Counted from the stretch's first letter, positions 48,965 to 57,096 are shown. The stretch is 64,000 nt of DNA from an uncultured Oscillospiraceae bacterium (GCA_934623575.1 CAKTVL010000004.1:1-64000), one strand, 5' to 3'. Numbers and translations are program-made. The notes: generated by a model from the sequence alone, not told the origin.

Positions 48965-49648
48965 ATGCGCATTCTCATCGTAGAGGACGAAAAACGACTG
49001 GCCGGCATCCTGCAGGACCTGCTGCGCCGCCAGGGCTACACCGCCGACGTGTGCTATGACGGCGTCTCCGGCCTGGACAACGCCCGCAGCGACATTTACG
49101 ACCTGCTGGTGCTGGACGCCATGCTCCCCGGCATGGACGGCTTTACCCTGCTGCGGGAGCTGCGCCGGGGCGGCAGCCGCCTGCCGGTGCTGATGCTCAC
49201 CGCCCGCAGCGAGCTGACGGACCGCGTCCGCGGTCTGGACGCCGGGGCGGACTACTACCTCACCAAGCCCTTCGAGCCGGAGGAGCTGCTGGCCTGCATC
49301 CGCTCCCTGCTGCGCCGGGGCGGCGAGGACGTCTCCGCCGACCCGGAGGTCACCGCCTTCGGCGATTTGACGCTGCACATGGGCACCTTCCTGCTGGAGT
49401 GCGGCGGCCGCAGCGTGCGGCTCAGCCGCCGGGAGTACGACCTGATGGAGCTGCTGATGAAAAACGGCAGCCAGATCGTCTCCAAGGAGCAGCTGATCCT
49501 GAAGGTCTGGGGCTATGACTCCGCCGCCGAGGACAACAACGTGGAGGTCTACATCTCCTTCCTGCGGCGCAAGCTCACCCACCTGCAGTCCGCCGTGAGG
49601 ATCAAGACCCTGCGCATGGTGGGCTACTGTCTGGAGGTGGGGGCATGA
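48965..49648 (+). CDS. OmpR/PhoB-family response regulator
   Basis: A 227-residue regulator. The receiver domain (1-118) starts MRILIVEDEKRLAGILQDL, with phosphoacceptor Asp in LLVLDAMLPGMDG (about residue 51), Thr in LMLTARS and Lys in YLTKPFEPEELL. The C-terminal winged-helix domain (about 130-227) has RREYDLMELLMKNGSQIVSK and VYISFLRRKL. Target genes are not known; members bind 11-bp-spaced direct repeats. The stop overlaps the kinase start by 4 bp (ATGA). Confidence 0.94.
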   Translation: MRILIVEDEKRLAGILQDLLRRQGYTADVCYDGVSGLDNARSDIYDLLVLDAMLPGMDGFTLLRELRRGGSRLPVLMLTARSELTDRVRGLDAGADYYLTKPFEPEELLACIRSLLRRGGEDVSADPEVTAFGDLTLHMGTFLLECGGRSVRLSRREYDLMELLMKNGSQIVSKEQLILKVWGYDSAAEDNNVEVYISFLRRKLTHLQSAVRIKTLRMVGYCLEVGA

Positions 49649-50868
49649 TCCGGCATCTCCGCTGGAAGGTGGTGGCCACCAACATGCTGCTGATCTCGCT
49701 GGTGCTGCTGGCGGTGTTCGCCGCGGTGTACTTCATCTCCCGGGGCAACTACCGCAAAAACGTCCAGCAGCAGCTGTATCAGGCGCTGGAGCAGGGGGAC
49801 TACGGCCTCAGCCAGCCCGGCGCGGACAGCATCCCCTGCTTCGTGGCCGAGGTCTACGGCAGCGGCACCGTCCGCGTCGCCGGCAACAGCTACTACGACC
49901 TCAGCGACGAGACCCGCATGGCCCGGATCGTCACCGCCGCCCTGGCGGAGCCGGAGGATCAGGGCACGCTGGACGAGTACCACCTGCGCTACCTGCGGCA
50001 GCGCGGCTATGTCAGCACCACCATCGCCTTCACGGACACCTATCTGGAATACACCTCTCTGCACACACTGCTGACTGCCTGCTCTCTGGTGGGCTGCGGC
50101 GCGCTGGTGGTGCTGTTCCTGTGCAGCTACCTGCTCTCCGGCGTGGTCACCAAGCCGGTGGGCGACGCCTGGGCCCAGCAGGAGCAGTTCCTGTCCGACG
50201 CCAGCCATGAGCTGAAAACGCCCCTGACGGTGATCCTGTCCTCCGCCCAGCTGCTGGAGCAGTCCGCCGCGCCGGAGCAGGCGCCCTATGTGGACAACAT
50301 CCAGGCCGAGGGCCGCCGCATGAAGGCCCTGGTGGAGGACATGCTCACCCTGTTCCGGGCGCAGAAGAGTGCCGGCACGCCGCCGGACACGGCAGCGGAC
50401 CTGTCGGAGACCGCGGTGACCGAGGCCCTGCGCTTCGAGCCGGTGGCCTTCGAGGCCGGGCACCTGCTGGACTACGACATCGCACCGTCCCTGCCCGTCC
50501 GAGGCGACGGCGCCCGGCTGGGCCAGGCCCTGGCGGTGCTGCTGGACAACGCCGTCAAATACGCCGCCCCCGGCACCGCTATCCACCTGGACGCCGTGCG
50601 CCAGGGCGGCCGCGCGGTGGTCGCCGTGGCCAACGAGGGCCCGGACATCCCACCGGACAAGCTGTCCCACATCTTCGACCGCTTCTACCGCGCCGACGAC
50701 GCCCGCACGGACGGCAGCAGCTTTGGCCTGGGTCTGCCCATCGCCAAGGCCATCGTGGACGCCCATCGCGGCACGCTGCGCTGCACCAGCAGCGGCGGCA
50801 TCACAACATTCAGTATCTCGCTGCCCCTGGCGGCGGGAAAACAGGAGAGAGGCACAGACCATGTTTGA
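49645..50868 (+). CDS. Sensor histidine kinase
   Basis: A 407-residue membrane kinase paired with the upstream regulator. Two membrane helices (about 8-32 and 132-158) enclose a roughly 100-residue extracytoplasmic sensor part. The dimerisation/phosphoacceptor box is SDASHELKTPLTVIL (His near 190), followed by HATPase N box LLDNAVKYA, and G boxes ANEGPDIPPDKLSHIF and SSFGLGLPIAKAI. The small sensor domain is unassigned. The end overlaps the next gene by 8 bp. Confidence 0.93.
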   Translation: MIRHLRWKVVATNMLLISLVLLAVFAAVYFISRGNYRKNVQQQLYQALEQGDYGLSQPGADSIPCFVAEVYGSGTVRVAGNSYYDLSDETRMARIVTAALAEPEDQGTLDEYHLRYLRQRGYVSTTIAFTDTYLEYTSLHTLLTACSLVGCGALVVLFLCSYLLSGVVTKPVGDAWAQQEQFLSDASHELKTPLTVILSSAQLLEQSAAPEQAPYVDNIQAEGRRMKALVEDMLTLFRAQKSAGTPPDTAADLSETAVTEALRFEPVAFEAGHLLDYDIAPSLPVRGDGARLGQALAVLLDNAVKYAAPGTAIHLDAVRQGGRAVVAVANEGPDIPPDKLSHIFDRFYRADDARTDGSSFGLGLPIAKAIVDAHRGTLRCTSSGGITTFSISLPLAAGKQERGTDHV

Positions 50869-52444
50869 TACCATCCTCCGGGGCGGCACTGTCGTTGACG
50901 GCACGGGCCGCCCCGGCTTCACCGCGGACGTAGCCGTCACCGGCGGAAGGATCGCCGCCGTCGGCGACCTGCGGGGCGCGGACAGCGCCCGCGTTATCGA
51001 CGCCGCCGGCAAGACCATCACCCCCGGCTTCATCGACATCCACCGCCACGCCGACGCGGCGCTGTTCCGCCCCGGCTTCGGTGCAGCGGAGCTGTGCCAG
51101 GGCCTGACTACCATCGTCAACGGCAACTGCGGCCTAAGCGCCGCCCCCTTCGGCCCCGCCCACGGCGACGCCATCCGGGACTATCTGCGCCCCATCACCG
51201 GCGCCCTGCCGCCGGAGCTGGTGACGGACACCCTGTCCGGCTACTTTGCGTCCCTGCCCGCCCTGCCGGTGCATGTGGGCATGCTCACCGGCGCCGGCGT
51301 CCTCCGGGCCGATGCCGCCGGCTACGAGCTGGAGCACCTGGAGGACCAGCACTACCGCGCCCTGCACCGCGCCCTGGAGCGCGCCCTGGCCGACGGCGCC
51401 CTGGGCGTCTCCCTGGGCCTGGGCTACGCCCCCGAGTGCTTCTACACCACCCGCGAGCTGATCCGCGCCCTGGCCCCTATAGCCGGGCAGGACATCCCCC
51501 TGACCGTCCACATGCGGCAGGAGGGCGGCGGCGTCTGCGACTCTATCGAGGAGATGCTGCTGGTGGCCCGCCAGCTGCGCGTCCCCCTGCACATCAGCCA
51601 CCTGAAGGCCATGGGCCGTGACAACTGGGGCGTCAAGATCCCCCGGGCGCTGGCGCTGCTGCAGCAGGCCAGGGACGACGGGCTGGACGTGGGCTGCGAC
51701 GTGTACCCCTACACCGCCGGCTCCACCCAGCTGCTGCACATCTTGCCCCCGGAGTTTCTGGAGGGCGGCATGGACGCCGTGGTCCGCCGCCTGGCGGACC
51801 CCCGCCAGCGGGAGACGCTGGCCCACCGCATCCAGGAGGGCGACGGCTTCGACGACATCGCCAAGCTGGCCGGCTGGGACGGCATCTTCCTCAGCAGCCT
51901 CCACTGCCCGGAGGACGAGCCGCTTCTGGGCAAGAGCATCGCCCAGGAGGCGGCCATAGAGCATAAATCCCCGCTGGACGCCTGCTGCGACCTGCTGATC
52001 CGGGAGCACTGTCAAGTGACCATGATCGACTTCATGGCCGCGGAGGAGGACATCGCCGCTATCCTCCGCAGCCCTCTCAGCTGCCTGATCTCCGACGCCA
52101 CCTATCCCACTGAGGGCATGCCCCATCCCCGGGTCTACGGCAGCTGCACCCGGCTTTTGCAGCACTTTGTCCGGGAGCAGGGCGTGCTGACGCTGGAGCA
52201 GGCCGTCCACAAGCTGACCCAGGCCCCGGCCCAGGCCCTGCGCCTTGCGGGCAAGGGCGTCGTGGCCGTGGGCGCGGACGCCGACCTGTGCGTCTTTGAC
52301 CCCGCTGCCCTGACCGAGCGCGGCACCTATCAGGACCCCTGCCGGACGGCCCTGGGCATGTCCGCCGTGCTGGTATCCGGCGAATTGGCCGTGCTGGACG
52401 GCGCGCTCACCGGCGCCAAAAACGGCAGCATCATACGCAGATAA
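50861..52444 (+). CDS. N-acyl-D-amino-acid deacylase / D-aminoacylase-family amidohydrolase
   Basis: A 527-residue amidohydrolase-superfamily enzyme. The N-terminal MFDTILRGGTVVDGTGRPG, metal motif GFIDIHRHAD, GNCGLSAAPFG, the HMRQEGGGV and HISHLKAMG metal-ligand loops, and SDATYPTEGMPHPR with the catalytic Asp are all typical of D-aminoacylases and related dihydroorotase-like deacylases. The start is ATG 50861 after AGGAGAGAGG; it overlaps the kinase by 8 bp. Substrate (N-acyl-D-amino acid or a dipeptide-like compound) is inferred. Linkage to the two-component system suggests wall-turnover use. Confidence 0.88.
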   Translation: MFDTILRGGTVVDGTGRPGFTADVAVTGGRIAAVGDLRGADSARVIDAAGKTITPGFIDIHRHADAALFRPGFGAAELCQGLTTIVNGNCGLSAAPFGPAHGDAIRDYLRPITGALPPELVTDTLSGYFASLPALPVHVGMLTGAGVLRADAAGYELEHLEDQHYRALHRALERALADGALGVSLGLGYAPECFYTTRELIRALAPIAGQDIPLTVHMRQEGGGVCDSIEEMLLVARQLRVPLHISHLKAMGRDNWGVKIPRALALLQQARDDGLDVGCDVYPYTAGSTQLLHILPPEFLEGGMDAVVRRLADPRQRETLAHRIQEGDGFDDIAKLAGWDGIFLSSLHCPEDEPLLGKSIAQEAAIEHKSPLDACCDLLIREHCQVTMIDFMAAEEDIAAILRSPLSCLISDATYPTEGMPHPRVYGSCTRLLQHFVREQGVLTLEQAVHKLTQAPAQALRLAGKGVVAVGADADLCVFDPAALTERGTYQDPCRTALGMSAVLVSGELAVLDGALTGAKNGSIIRR

Positions 52445-52476
52445 AAAAACGACCCCCGGCAGGGGGTCGTTTTTTA
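52443..52476 (+). terminator. Bidirectional terminator between the deacylase and DMT transporter genes
   Basis: ACGACCCCC pairs with GGGGGTCGT; flanked by seven A and a T-tract, serving both convergent genes. Confidence 0.9.
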
Positions 52477-53406
52477 TTCTTTTTTCTCCGCCGACACGTT
52501 GGCGATGAACACGCACACCAGAATGATCACCACACCGGCCGCCTGCCACAGGCTGAAGTCCTCCTTCAGGAACAGCACCCCCGCCAGCACCGACACCACC
52601 GTGGTCACGTTGGAGAACAGCGACGTCTCCGACACCGTCAGGTGGCTGTTGGCGAAGTTCAGCAGCCCATAGGCCACGCCGGAGGACAGCACGCCCAGAT
52701 ACAGCACCGCCAGCCAGAAGTCGCCGCTCTGCGCCGGGCCGGTGATTAGCTCGCTGCCCGGTCCGCCGCTCTGGAGCAGCGCCACCGGGATGAACACCAC
52801 CATGCCCACCACGAACATGATGTAGGTCATCTCGAAGGGGGTGAAGGCCTTGGCGGCGTCGTGGCTGATGCCGTAATACACCGTGTCGCTGAGCATGGTC
52901 AGCAGCAGAAACAGCAGTCCCAGCGCCGAGATCATCACTGCACCGCCCACGGAGATCAGCGCCACGCCGCCCACCGCGCCCAGGGCGCACAGCACCTGCC
53001 GCCGGGTGACCCTTTCGTGCAGCACCAGCACGTCCATCAGGATGCAGCACACCGGCACCGCCGCGATGATGGTCCCCGCCACGGCGGAGGACGTGTACAG
53101 GATGCCGTAGTTCTCGAAGATGAAGTACGCCACCGGCTGCACGATGCCCAGCAGCAGCAGCTTGTGCACCGGCTTTCCCCGCAGGGAGAAGGCGAACCAC
53201 TTCTGTCCCCGCAGCCTTCCGATCAGGGCGTTCAGGGCGATGACCAGCGTCATGGCCGCCACCGCCACCGTAAAGCGGAAGGCCAGCAGCACGCTGGGCG
53301 CCGCGATGTCCAGCGCCTTCCGGGAGAACATGAAGCTCATGCCGAAGATCACCGCGCTGGTCAGCGCCGCCAGCAGCGACAGGATGTGAAGCTTTTTCTG
53401 GTCCAT
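52474..53406 (-). CDS. EamA/DMT-family transporter (RhaT/RarD-like)
   Basis: A 310-residue polytopic protein with ten hydrophobic segments in two EamA repeats, the second starting near LGLLFLLLTMLSDTVYYG. Members export amino acids or other metabolites. The start at 53406 is set by AAGAGGT; an upstream ATG at 53439 overlaps the promoter. The promoter is TTGCCT (53468-53463), 17 bp, TATGAT (53445-53440) on the minus strand. A LysR regulator is divergently placed beyond a small peptide gene, suggesting control. Confidence 0.9.
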   Translation of the reverse strand: MDQKKLHILSLLAALTSAVIFGMSFMFSRKALDIAAPSVLLAFRFTVAVAAMTLVIALNALIGRLRGQKWFAFSLRGKPVHKLLLLGIVQPVAYFIFENYGILYTSSAVAGTIIAAVPVCCILMDVLVLHERVTRRQVLCALGAVGGVALISVGGAVMISALGLLFLLLTMLSDTVYYGISHDAAKAFTPFEMTYIMFVVGMVVFIPVALLQSGGPGSELITGPAQSGDFWLAVLYLGVLSSGVAYGLLNFANSHLTVSETSLFSNVTTVVSVLAGVLFLKEDFSLWQAAGVVIILVCVFIANVSAEKKE

Positions 53407-53439
53407 AGGCAGTACCTCTTTACTGAATATAACGGCCAC

Positions 53440-53468
53440 ATCATACCATATCCCGCCCCGGAAGGCAA
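53440..53468 (-). promoter_or_regulatory. Promoter of the DMT transporter gene
   Basis: TTGCCT (53468-53463), 17-bp spacer, TATGAT (53445-53440). It starts within the U-tract of the peptide-gene terminator. Confidence 0.65.
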
Positions 53469-53494
53469 GGAAAAGCGCCGCCTTCCGGCGGCGC
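53467..53494 (-). terminator. Terminator of the 26-residue peptide gene
   Basis: GCGCCGCC-N4-GGCGGCGC stem (53494-53475), followed on the minus strand by TTTTCCTT. Confidence 0.75.
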
Positions 53495-53605
53495 CTGTCC
53501 CCGGCGGCGCGAAGGGGTCACTCGTGCCGCTGCAGTGCCAGATTTGTGAGGCAGGGAGAAAAGATGGCTACATTACGATCATAAATGGGGGAAACGCGGA
53601 GCCGT

Positions 53606-53686
53606 TTACCGGCTGGTCACCTTGGACGTCACCGCCACGATCACCAGCAGGATCGCCAGGCTGGCCAATACAAGATTCAATGCCAT
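53606..53686 (-). CDS. 26-residue hydrophobic peptide
   Basis: Reads MALNLVLASLAILLVIVAVT then SKVTSR, a single membrane helix (about 4-20) with a short basic tail. Ribosome site GAAAGGAGGCG lies seven to eight bases before the ATG. It has its own strong promoter (53745-53717) and terminator (53494-53467), so it is a real transcription unit of about 245 nt between the LysR gene and the DMT transporter. It could be a regulatory or toxin-like membrane peptide; I do not recognise a family, and I found no antisense RNA of the kind seen at 0.9-1.2 kb. Confidence 0.6.
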   Translation of the reverse strand: MALNLVLASLAILLVIVAVTSKVTSR

Positions 53687-53716
53687 GTGCAGCGCCTCCT
53701 TTCGGTTGATATCTTT

Positions 53717-53745
53717 ACTATAGCACGCGCACTTTGGCTTGTAAA
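53717..53745 (-). promoter_or_regulatory. Promoter of the 26-residue peptide gene
   Basis: TTTACA (53745-53740), 17-bp spacer, TATAGT (53722-53717), preceded by TG as an extended -10 (TGCTATAGT). Confidence 0.75.
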
Positions 53746-53753
53746 ACGCATGA

Positions 53754-53774
53754 TTTTCATCAAGATGATGAAAA
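53754..53774. promoter_or_regulatory. LysR-type operator candidate
   Basis: Perfect inverted repeat TTTTCATC-N5-GATGAAAA between the divergent promoters of the peptide gene (-35 at 53745-53740) and the LysR gene (-35 at 53780). LysR proteins usually bind such dyads and autoregulate. Confidence 0.6.
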
Positions 53775-53779
53775 AAAGG

Positions 53780-53807
53780 TTGCGTCCGCCCCGCCGTGTG
53801 GTATACT
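53780..53807 (+). promoter_or_regulatory. Promoter of the LysR-family gene
   Basis: TTGCGT (53780-53785), 16-bp spacer, TATACT (53802-53807), 27 bp before the ATG at 53834. Confidence 0.65.
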
Positions 53808-53833
53808 GGACGGGAAGGGAAGGTGTGCCCGCC

Positions 53834-54754
53834 ATGAGCATCGGAAAGTATCAGATATTCCTGAAAACCGTAGAATTAGGCAGCTTTACCGCCGCGGCCC
53901 GTGTGCTGAATTTCACCCAGTCCGGCGTCAGCCACGCCATCGGCTCGCTGGAGGAGGAGCTGGGCGTCACGCTGCTGGTGCGCAGCCACGGCGGCGTCAC
54001 CCCCACGGCGGACGGCCGGGCGCTGACGCCCTGCTTCCGGGAGCTGTGTGCCATGCAGCACCGGCTGGAGCAGCAGGCCGCGGACCTGCGGGGCCTGGAC
54101 ACCGGCCTCGTCCGGGTGGCCACCTTCACCAGCGTCTCGGAGAAGTGGCTCCCCGGCATCCTCAAGAGCTTTCAGGCGCAGTATCCCCGCATCGAGTTCG
54201 AGCTGCTGCCCTCCAACTTCAACAACGAGATCTCCGACTGGGTGCTCCACGGCCAGGCGGACTGCGGCTTTCTCTCCCTACCCACTCCGGCGGAGAAATA
54301 CCTGGACTGCTGGCTGCTGCAGCGTGACCAGTGGAAGGTCATCCTGCCCTGCGACCACCCTATGGCCGGCCGCCAGCCCTTCCCGCCGGAGGCCCTGGAG
54401 CAGTATCCCCTCATCCTGCTGGACGAGGGCGACGACTACGAGATCCAGGCCATCTTCGACCACTACGGGGTGCATCCTCAGATCCAGTACACCGTCCAGC
54501 AGGACCAGACCATTCTGGCCATGGTCTCTGGCGGCCTGGGCATCAGCATCATGGAGGAGCTGATGCTCTACCGCTGCGCCTATCCCCTGGCCGCCAGCAC
54601 CCTGCCCAGGACCTTCCACCGGGACATCGGCATCTGCGTCAAGGACAAAAACGCCCTGTCCCACTCCACCCAGGTGTTCATCGACCATGTCCGCCGCTGG
54701 GTGCTGCAAAACTTCCCCGAGGGCTGGAACGCCCCGCGGCCCCACGAGCGCTGA
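53834..54754 (+). CDS. LysR-family transcriptional regulator
   Basis: A 306-residue LysR regulator. The N-terminal winged HTH starts MSIGKYQIFLKTVELGSFTA and contains LNFTQSGVSHAIGSLEEELG; the effector domain follows from about residue 90 (TGLVRVATFTSVSEKWLPG). The start at 53834 follows a GGAAGG-type site. It faces a 26-residue peptide gene and, further left, a DMT transporter, its likely targets. The dyad TTTTCATC-N5-GATGAAAA in the shared region could be its binding site. Confidence 0.9.
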   Translation: MSIGKYQIFLKTVELGSFTAAARVLNFTQSGVSHAIGSLEEELGVTLLVRSHGGVTPTADGRALTPCFRELCAMQHRLEQQAADLRGLDTGLVRVATFTSVSEKWLPGILKSFQAQYPRIEFELLPSNFNNEISDWVLHGQADCGFLSLPTPAEKYLDCWLLQRDQWKVILPCDHPMAGRQPFPPEALEQYPLILLDEGDDYEIQAIFDHYGVHPQIQYTVQQDQTILAMVSGGLGISIMEELMLYRCAYPLAASTLPRTFHRDIGICVKDKNALSHSTQVFIDHVRRWVLQNFPEGWNAPRPHER

Positions 54755-54784
54755 GCCGCGCTTTTCGCTGAAAGTAAAAAACGA

Positions 54785-54831
54785 AACCAAACGCCGCCCT
54801 CCGCCGTCAGTATAGGCAGGAGCGGCGTTTG
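54785..54831 (-). terminator. Leftward-facing terminator-like hairpin with no obvious leftward gene
   Basis: CCAAACGCCGC (54788-54798) pairs with GCGGCGTTTGG (54821-54831). On the minus strand it is followed by TTTCGTTTTTT. No minus-strand gene lies to its right, so it may end an antisense transcript or work as a weaker rightward terminator for the LysR gene. Confidence 0.5.
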
Positions 54832-54946
54832 GCCGCTTCACGCGCGGCCCGCAGGCGCCAAAGGGGCATGCCTCGCCGCCGCGCCGCCTATAAACCGGGC
54901 GCACTGCGCCCACGCGGCCTTTGGCCGCACGAAAGGAGTACTTAGT

Positions 54947-55471
54947 ATGAAGAAATTTGTTGCTATGCTGCTGGCTCTGGTCATGGCGTTGTCTCTGATG
55001 GCCTGCGGCCAGAAGGAGGATAACATCGGCGGCGAGAAAAAGGACGACCAGACGCAGACCGACGGTCAAACCGTTGACCTGAAGGCCGCCTATGACGCCG
55101 CCATCGCCAAGGTCAACGAGGAGCTGGGCGACAACGCACCCGTGCTGCTGGAGGAGACGGCTGTGGAGATCCTGAACAGCTACTACCCCGGCCTGGAGAA
55201 CGCCAAGCTGAAGCAGTCTGTATTCTTCATCTCACCCACCGCCACCTCCTGCGAGGTGTCCATGGTGGAGGCGGAAAGCGCCGCCGACGCTGAGATCGTC
55301 CGCCAGAGCTTCCAAGCCCGTGTGGACGCTATGGCCAGCGACACCACCTATCCCGAGGAGGCCGGCATGTGGAAGAACAATGCCACCGTTACCGTCAACG
55401 GCAACTATGTGGTGCTGGAGGTCCTGCCCGACGGCTGCACCGTTCCTGACGCTTTCTTGGCGAAATTCTGA
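54947..55471 (+). CDS. DUF4358-type lipoprotein (174 aa)
   Basis: Signal peptide MKKFVAMLLALVMALSLMAC with lipobox LMAC; the next 20 residues are charged. The globular part (about 45-174) resembles the DUF4358 family found next to sigma-factor and spore-related genes in Clostridia, with FFISPTATSCEVSMVEA and a C-terminal VVLEVLPDG. The function is unknown. The start follows AAAGGAG. It precedes the ECF sigma gene by 73 bp; no terminator is seen between them, so read-through into the sigma leader is likely. Confidence 0.78.
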   Translation: MKKFVAMLLALVMALSLMACGQKEDNIGGEKKDDQTQTDGQTVDLKAAYDAAIAKVNEELGDNAPVLLEETAVEILNSYYPGLENAKLKQSVFFISPTATSCEVSMVEAESAADAEIVRQSFQARVDAMASDTTYPEEAGMWKNNATVTVNGNYVVLEVLPDGCTVPDAFLAKF

Positions 55472-55480
55472 TGTTCTGAC

Positions 55481-55509
55481 TGGAAAATCCCCTTTCTGTG
55501 TGCTATGAT
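55481..55509 (+). promoter_or_regulatory. Promoter of the sigma-factor gene, inside a hairpin
   Basis: TGGAAA (55481-55486), 17-bp spacer, TATGAT (55504-55509) with extended TG. The -10 lies in the loop of the inverted repeat 55487-55538. Confidence 0.6.
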
Positions 55510-55538
55510 GGTCTGACCGACAGACACAGAAAGGGGAT
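55487..55538 (+). promoter_or_regulatory. 15-bp inverted repeat that can hide the sigma-factor ribosome site
   Basis: ATCCCCTTTCTGTGT (55487-55501) is perfectly complementary to ACACAGAAAGGGGAT (55524-55538), loop 22 nt. The right arm contains AAAGGGG, the ribosome site of the gene at 55545. No U-run follows, so it is not a terminator. Confidence 0.7.
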
Positions 55539-55544
55539 CGCCCT

Positions 55545-56099
55545 ATGGAGGACGTCCAGATCATCGACGGCTTTTTCCGCCGTGACCCGGCGGCCATCGA
55601 GGCCGTCCGGGAAAAATATGAAAAGCGCTGCTTCGCCGCCGCCCGGCACATCCTGCCGGACGAGCGGGACGCGGAGGAATGCGTCAGCGACGTGTGGCTG
55701 CGGCTGTGGAACGCCATCCCGCCGGAGCGCCCCCGCTCGCTGGCGGCCTACGTCACCACCGTCACCCGGCGGCTGGCGCTGGATAAATGCGACTACAACC
55801 GCGCCGCCCAGCGGCGCAGCGACCTGACCGTGGCCTTCGAGGAGCTGGAGGGCTGCCTGCCCGCCGAGGACAGCGCCGTCCGCACCCTGGAAGAGCAGGA
55901 GTTCAGCCGCGTGCTCAACGCCTTCCTGCGCAAGCTGACCCGGCAGAGCCGCACTTATTTTATCCGCCGTTACTGGTACGGCGAGAGCATCCGCGAGATC
56001 GCCGACGCCTGCGGCGCGGGCGAGGAGAAGGTCAAATCCTCCCTTTTCCGCGCCCGCCAGCGCCTGCGTACCGTGCTGGAAAAGGAGGGGATGCTGTGA
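55545..56099 (+). CDS. ECF-type RNA polymerase sigma factor (184 aa)
   Basis: Alternative sigma factor. Region 2 (about 10-80) has RHILPDERDAEECVSDVWLR and WNAIPPERPRSLAAYVTTVT; region 4 (about 120-180) has SRTYFIRRYWYGESIREIAD and an HTH GAGEEKVKSSLFRARQRLR. Such small sigma factors pair with a membrane anti-sigma, and the next gene overlaps it by 4 bp (GTGA). The start at 55545 follows AAAGGGG. Its own leader has an unusual hairpin described separately. The regulon is unknown. Confidence 0.92.
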   Translation: MEDVQIIDGFFRRDPAAIEAVREKYEKRCFAAARHILPDERDAEECVSDVWLRLWNAIPPERPRSLAAYVTTVTRRLALDKCDYNRAAQRRSDLTVAFEELEGCLPAEDSAVRTLEEQEFSRVLNAFLRKLTRQSRTYFIRRYWYGESIREIADACGAGEEKVKSSLFRARQRLRTVLEKEGML

Positions 56100-57055
56100 A
56101 TACCGATCGTATGAAGCGCTGGATGGACGCCATCGACGCCGAGCTGCTGGAGGAGGCCCAGCGCCCCCTGCCCCGCGGCGGCGCCGCCGTGCGCTGGGGC
56201 GCCCTGGCCGCCTGCCTCTGCGCGGCGGCCCTGGCCCTGGCCCTCTGGCAGCCCTGGAGCGCTGATCTCATCACCGGCGCGGGCGACAACGCCATGGACA
56301 AGAGCTTTCCCGTCACTATGGCGCCTGTGCTGGACGCCGAGCCACTCTCTGCCTCTCTGGCCTTGCCGGAGGGCGCGTCCCTGACCTCTGACTACCAGTG
56401 GCGTCAGGACGGCGAGGGCGCCGTCACCGGCGTGTCCTGTACCGTCTTGCTGGACGGGTATGACTATGACTACGGCGCGGCCTATGCCAGCCAGCCCCTG
56501 CCCGCCCCGGACGGTACCCTCCCGGCGGACACCTGGCAGGTGAACGGCCTGACGCTGCTGGTCTATGACGACGGTGCCGTGGGCTGGTACGACACGTCCG
56601 CCGGTATCCAGTGGTACTGCGCGGCCTGGGACGGCGGAGAGCCGCTGGTCACTGCCTTTACCCTGATGGACGCACAGTATTACACCGTTCCCACCGCCCC
56701 GGAAGGTGCGGACGTGCTGGGCTATGACCTCTTTGACCTGAACGGTGAGACCATCACCGAAGTCTCCTTTACCCTGAACAGCGTTACCTGGCACTACCGC
56801 ATGGCCCCCACCGACGACGTCTCGGATACCATCCCCGACATCTCGGCGTTCTCCGGCGGCGCGCAGACGGCAGAGGGCCAGCTTCGCTGGTGTCCCACGT
56901 CCCTCCGCTGGGACGAGGGCGGCGCCGGCTGCATCATCTGGCGGGACATCGCCCCCGGCCTGGTCTACAGCCTGTCGGCCGACAGCGCCGCGTCGGAGAA
57001 GACACTGGCGGATATGGCCGCCCTGGTGTTCAAGCCTGCCCAGGAGGAGTCCTGA
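56096..57055 (+). CDS. Putative anti-sigma / membrane-anchored protein paired with the ECF sigma factor (319 aa)
   Basis: Begins at GTG 56096 after AAAGGAGGGG, overlapping the sigma stop. The 30-residue cytosolic N-terminus (MNTDRMKRWMDAIDAELLEE) could bind sigma. One membrane helix follows (32-52, VRWGALAACLCAAALALALW), then a roughly 265-residue extracytoplasmic beta-rich domain with many Trp and Tyr. The overlap and topology fit a membrane anti-sigma factor. No zinc ZAS motif (HxxxCxxC) is seen. I infer the role from position. Confidence 0.75.
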   Translation: MNTDRMKRWMDAIDAELLEEAQRPLPRGGAAVRWGALAACLCAAALALALWQPWSADLITGAGDNAMDKSFPVTMAPVLDAEPLSASLALPEGASLTSDYQWRQDGEGAVTGVSCTVLLDGYDYDYGAAYASQPLPAPDGTLPADTWQVNGLTLLVYDDGAVGWYDTSAGIQWYCAAWDGGEPLVTAFTLMDAQYYTVPTAPEGADVLGYDLFDLNGETITEVSFTLNSVTWHYRMAPTDDVSDTIPDISAFSGGAQTAEGQLRWCPTSLRWDEGGAGCIIWRDIAPGLVYSLSADSAASEKTLADMAALVFKPAQEES

Positions 57056-57060
57056 ATAAG

Positions 57061-57096
57061 ACGCAAAAAGCACCCCGAAAGGGGTGCTTTTTGCGT
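57061..57096 (+). terminator. Bidirectional terminator after the anti-sigma-like gene
   Basis: A 36-bp perfect palindrome: ACGCAAAAAGCACCCC-GAAA-GGGGTGCTTTTTGCGT. A- and T-tracts let it act on both strands; the minus-strand ORF ending at 57096 abuts it. Confidence 0.92.

Noticed and set aside
53495-53605. Antisense RNA to the 26-residue peptide gene
   Set aside because: The best plus-strand hexamers (TTGTGA and TACATT) are 19 bp apart and no plus-strand terminator follows.
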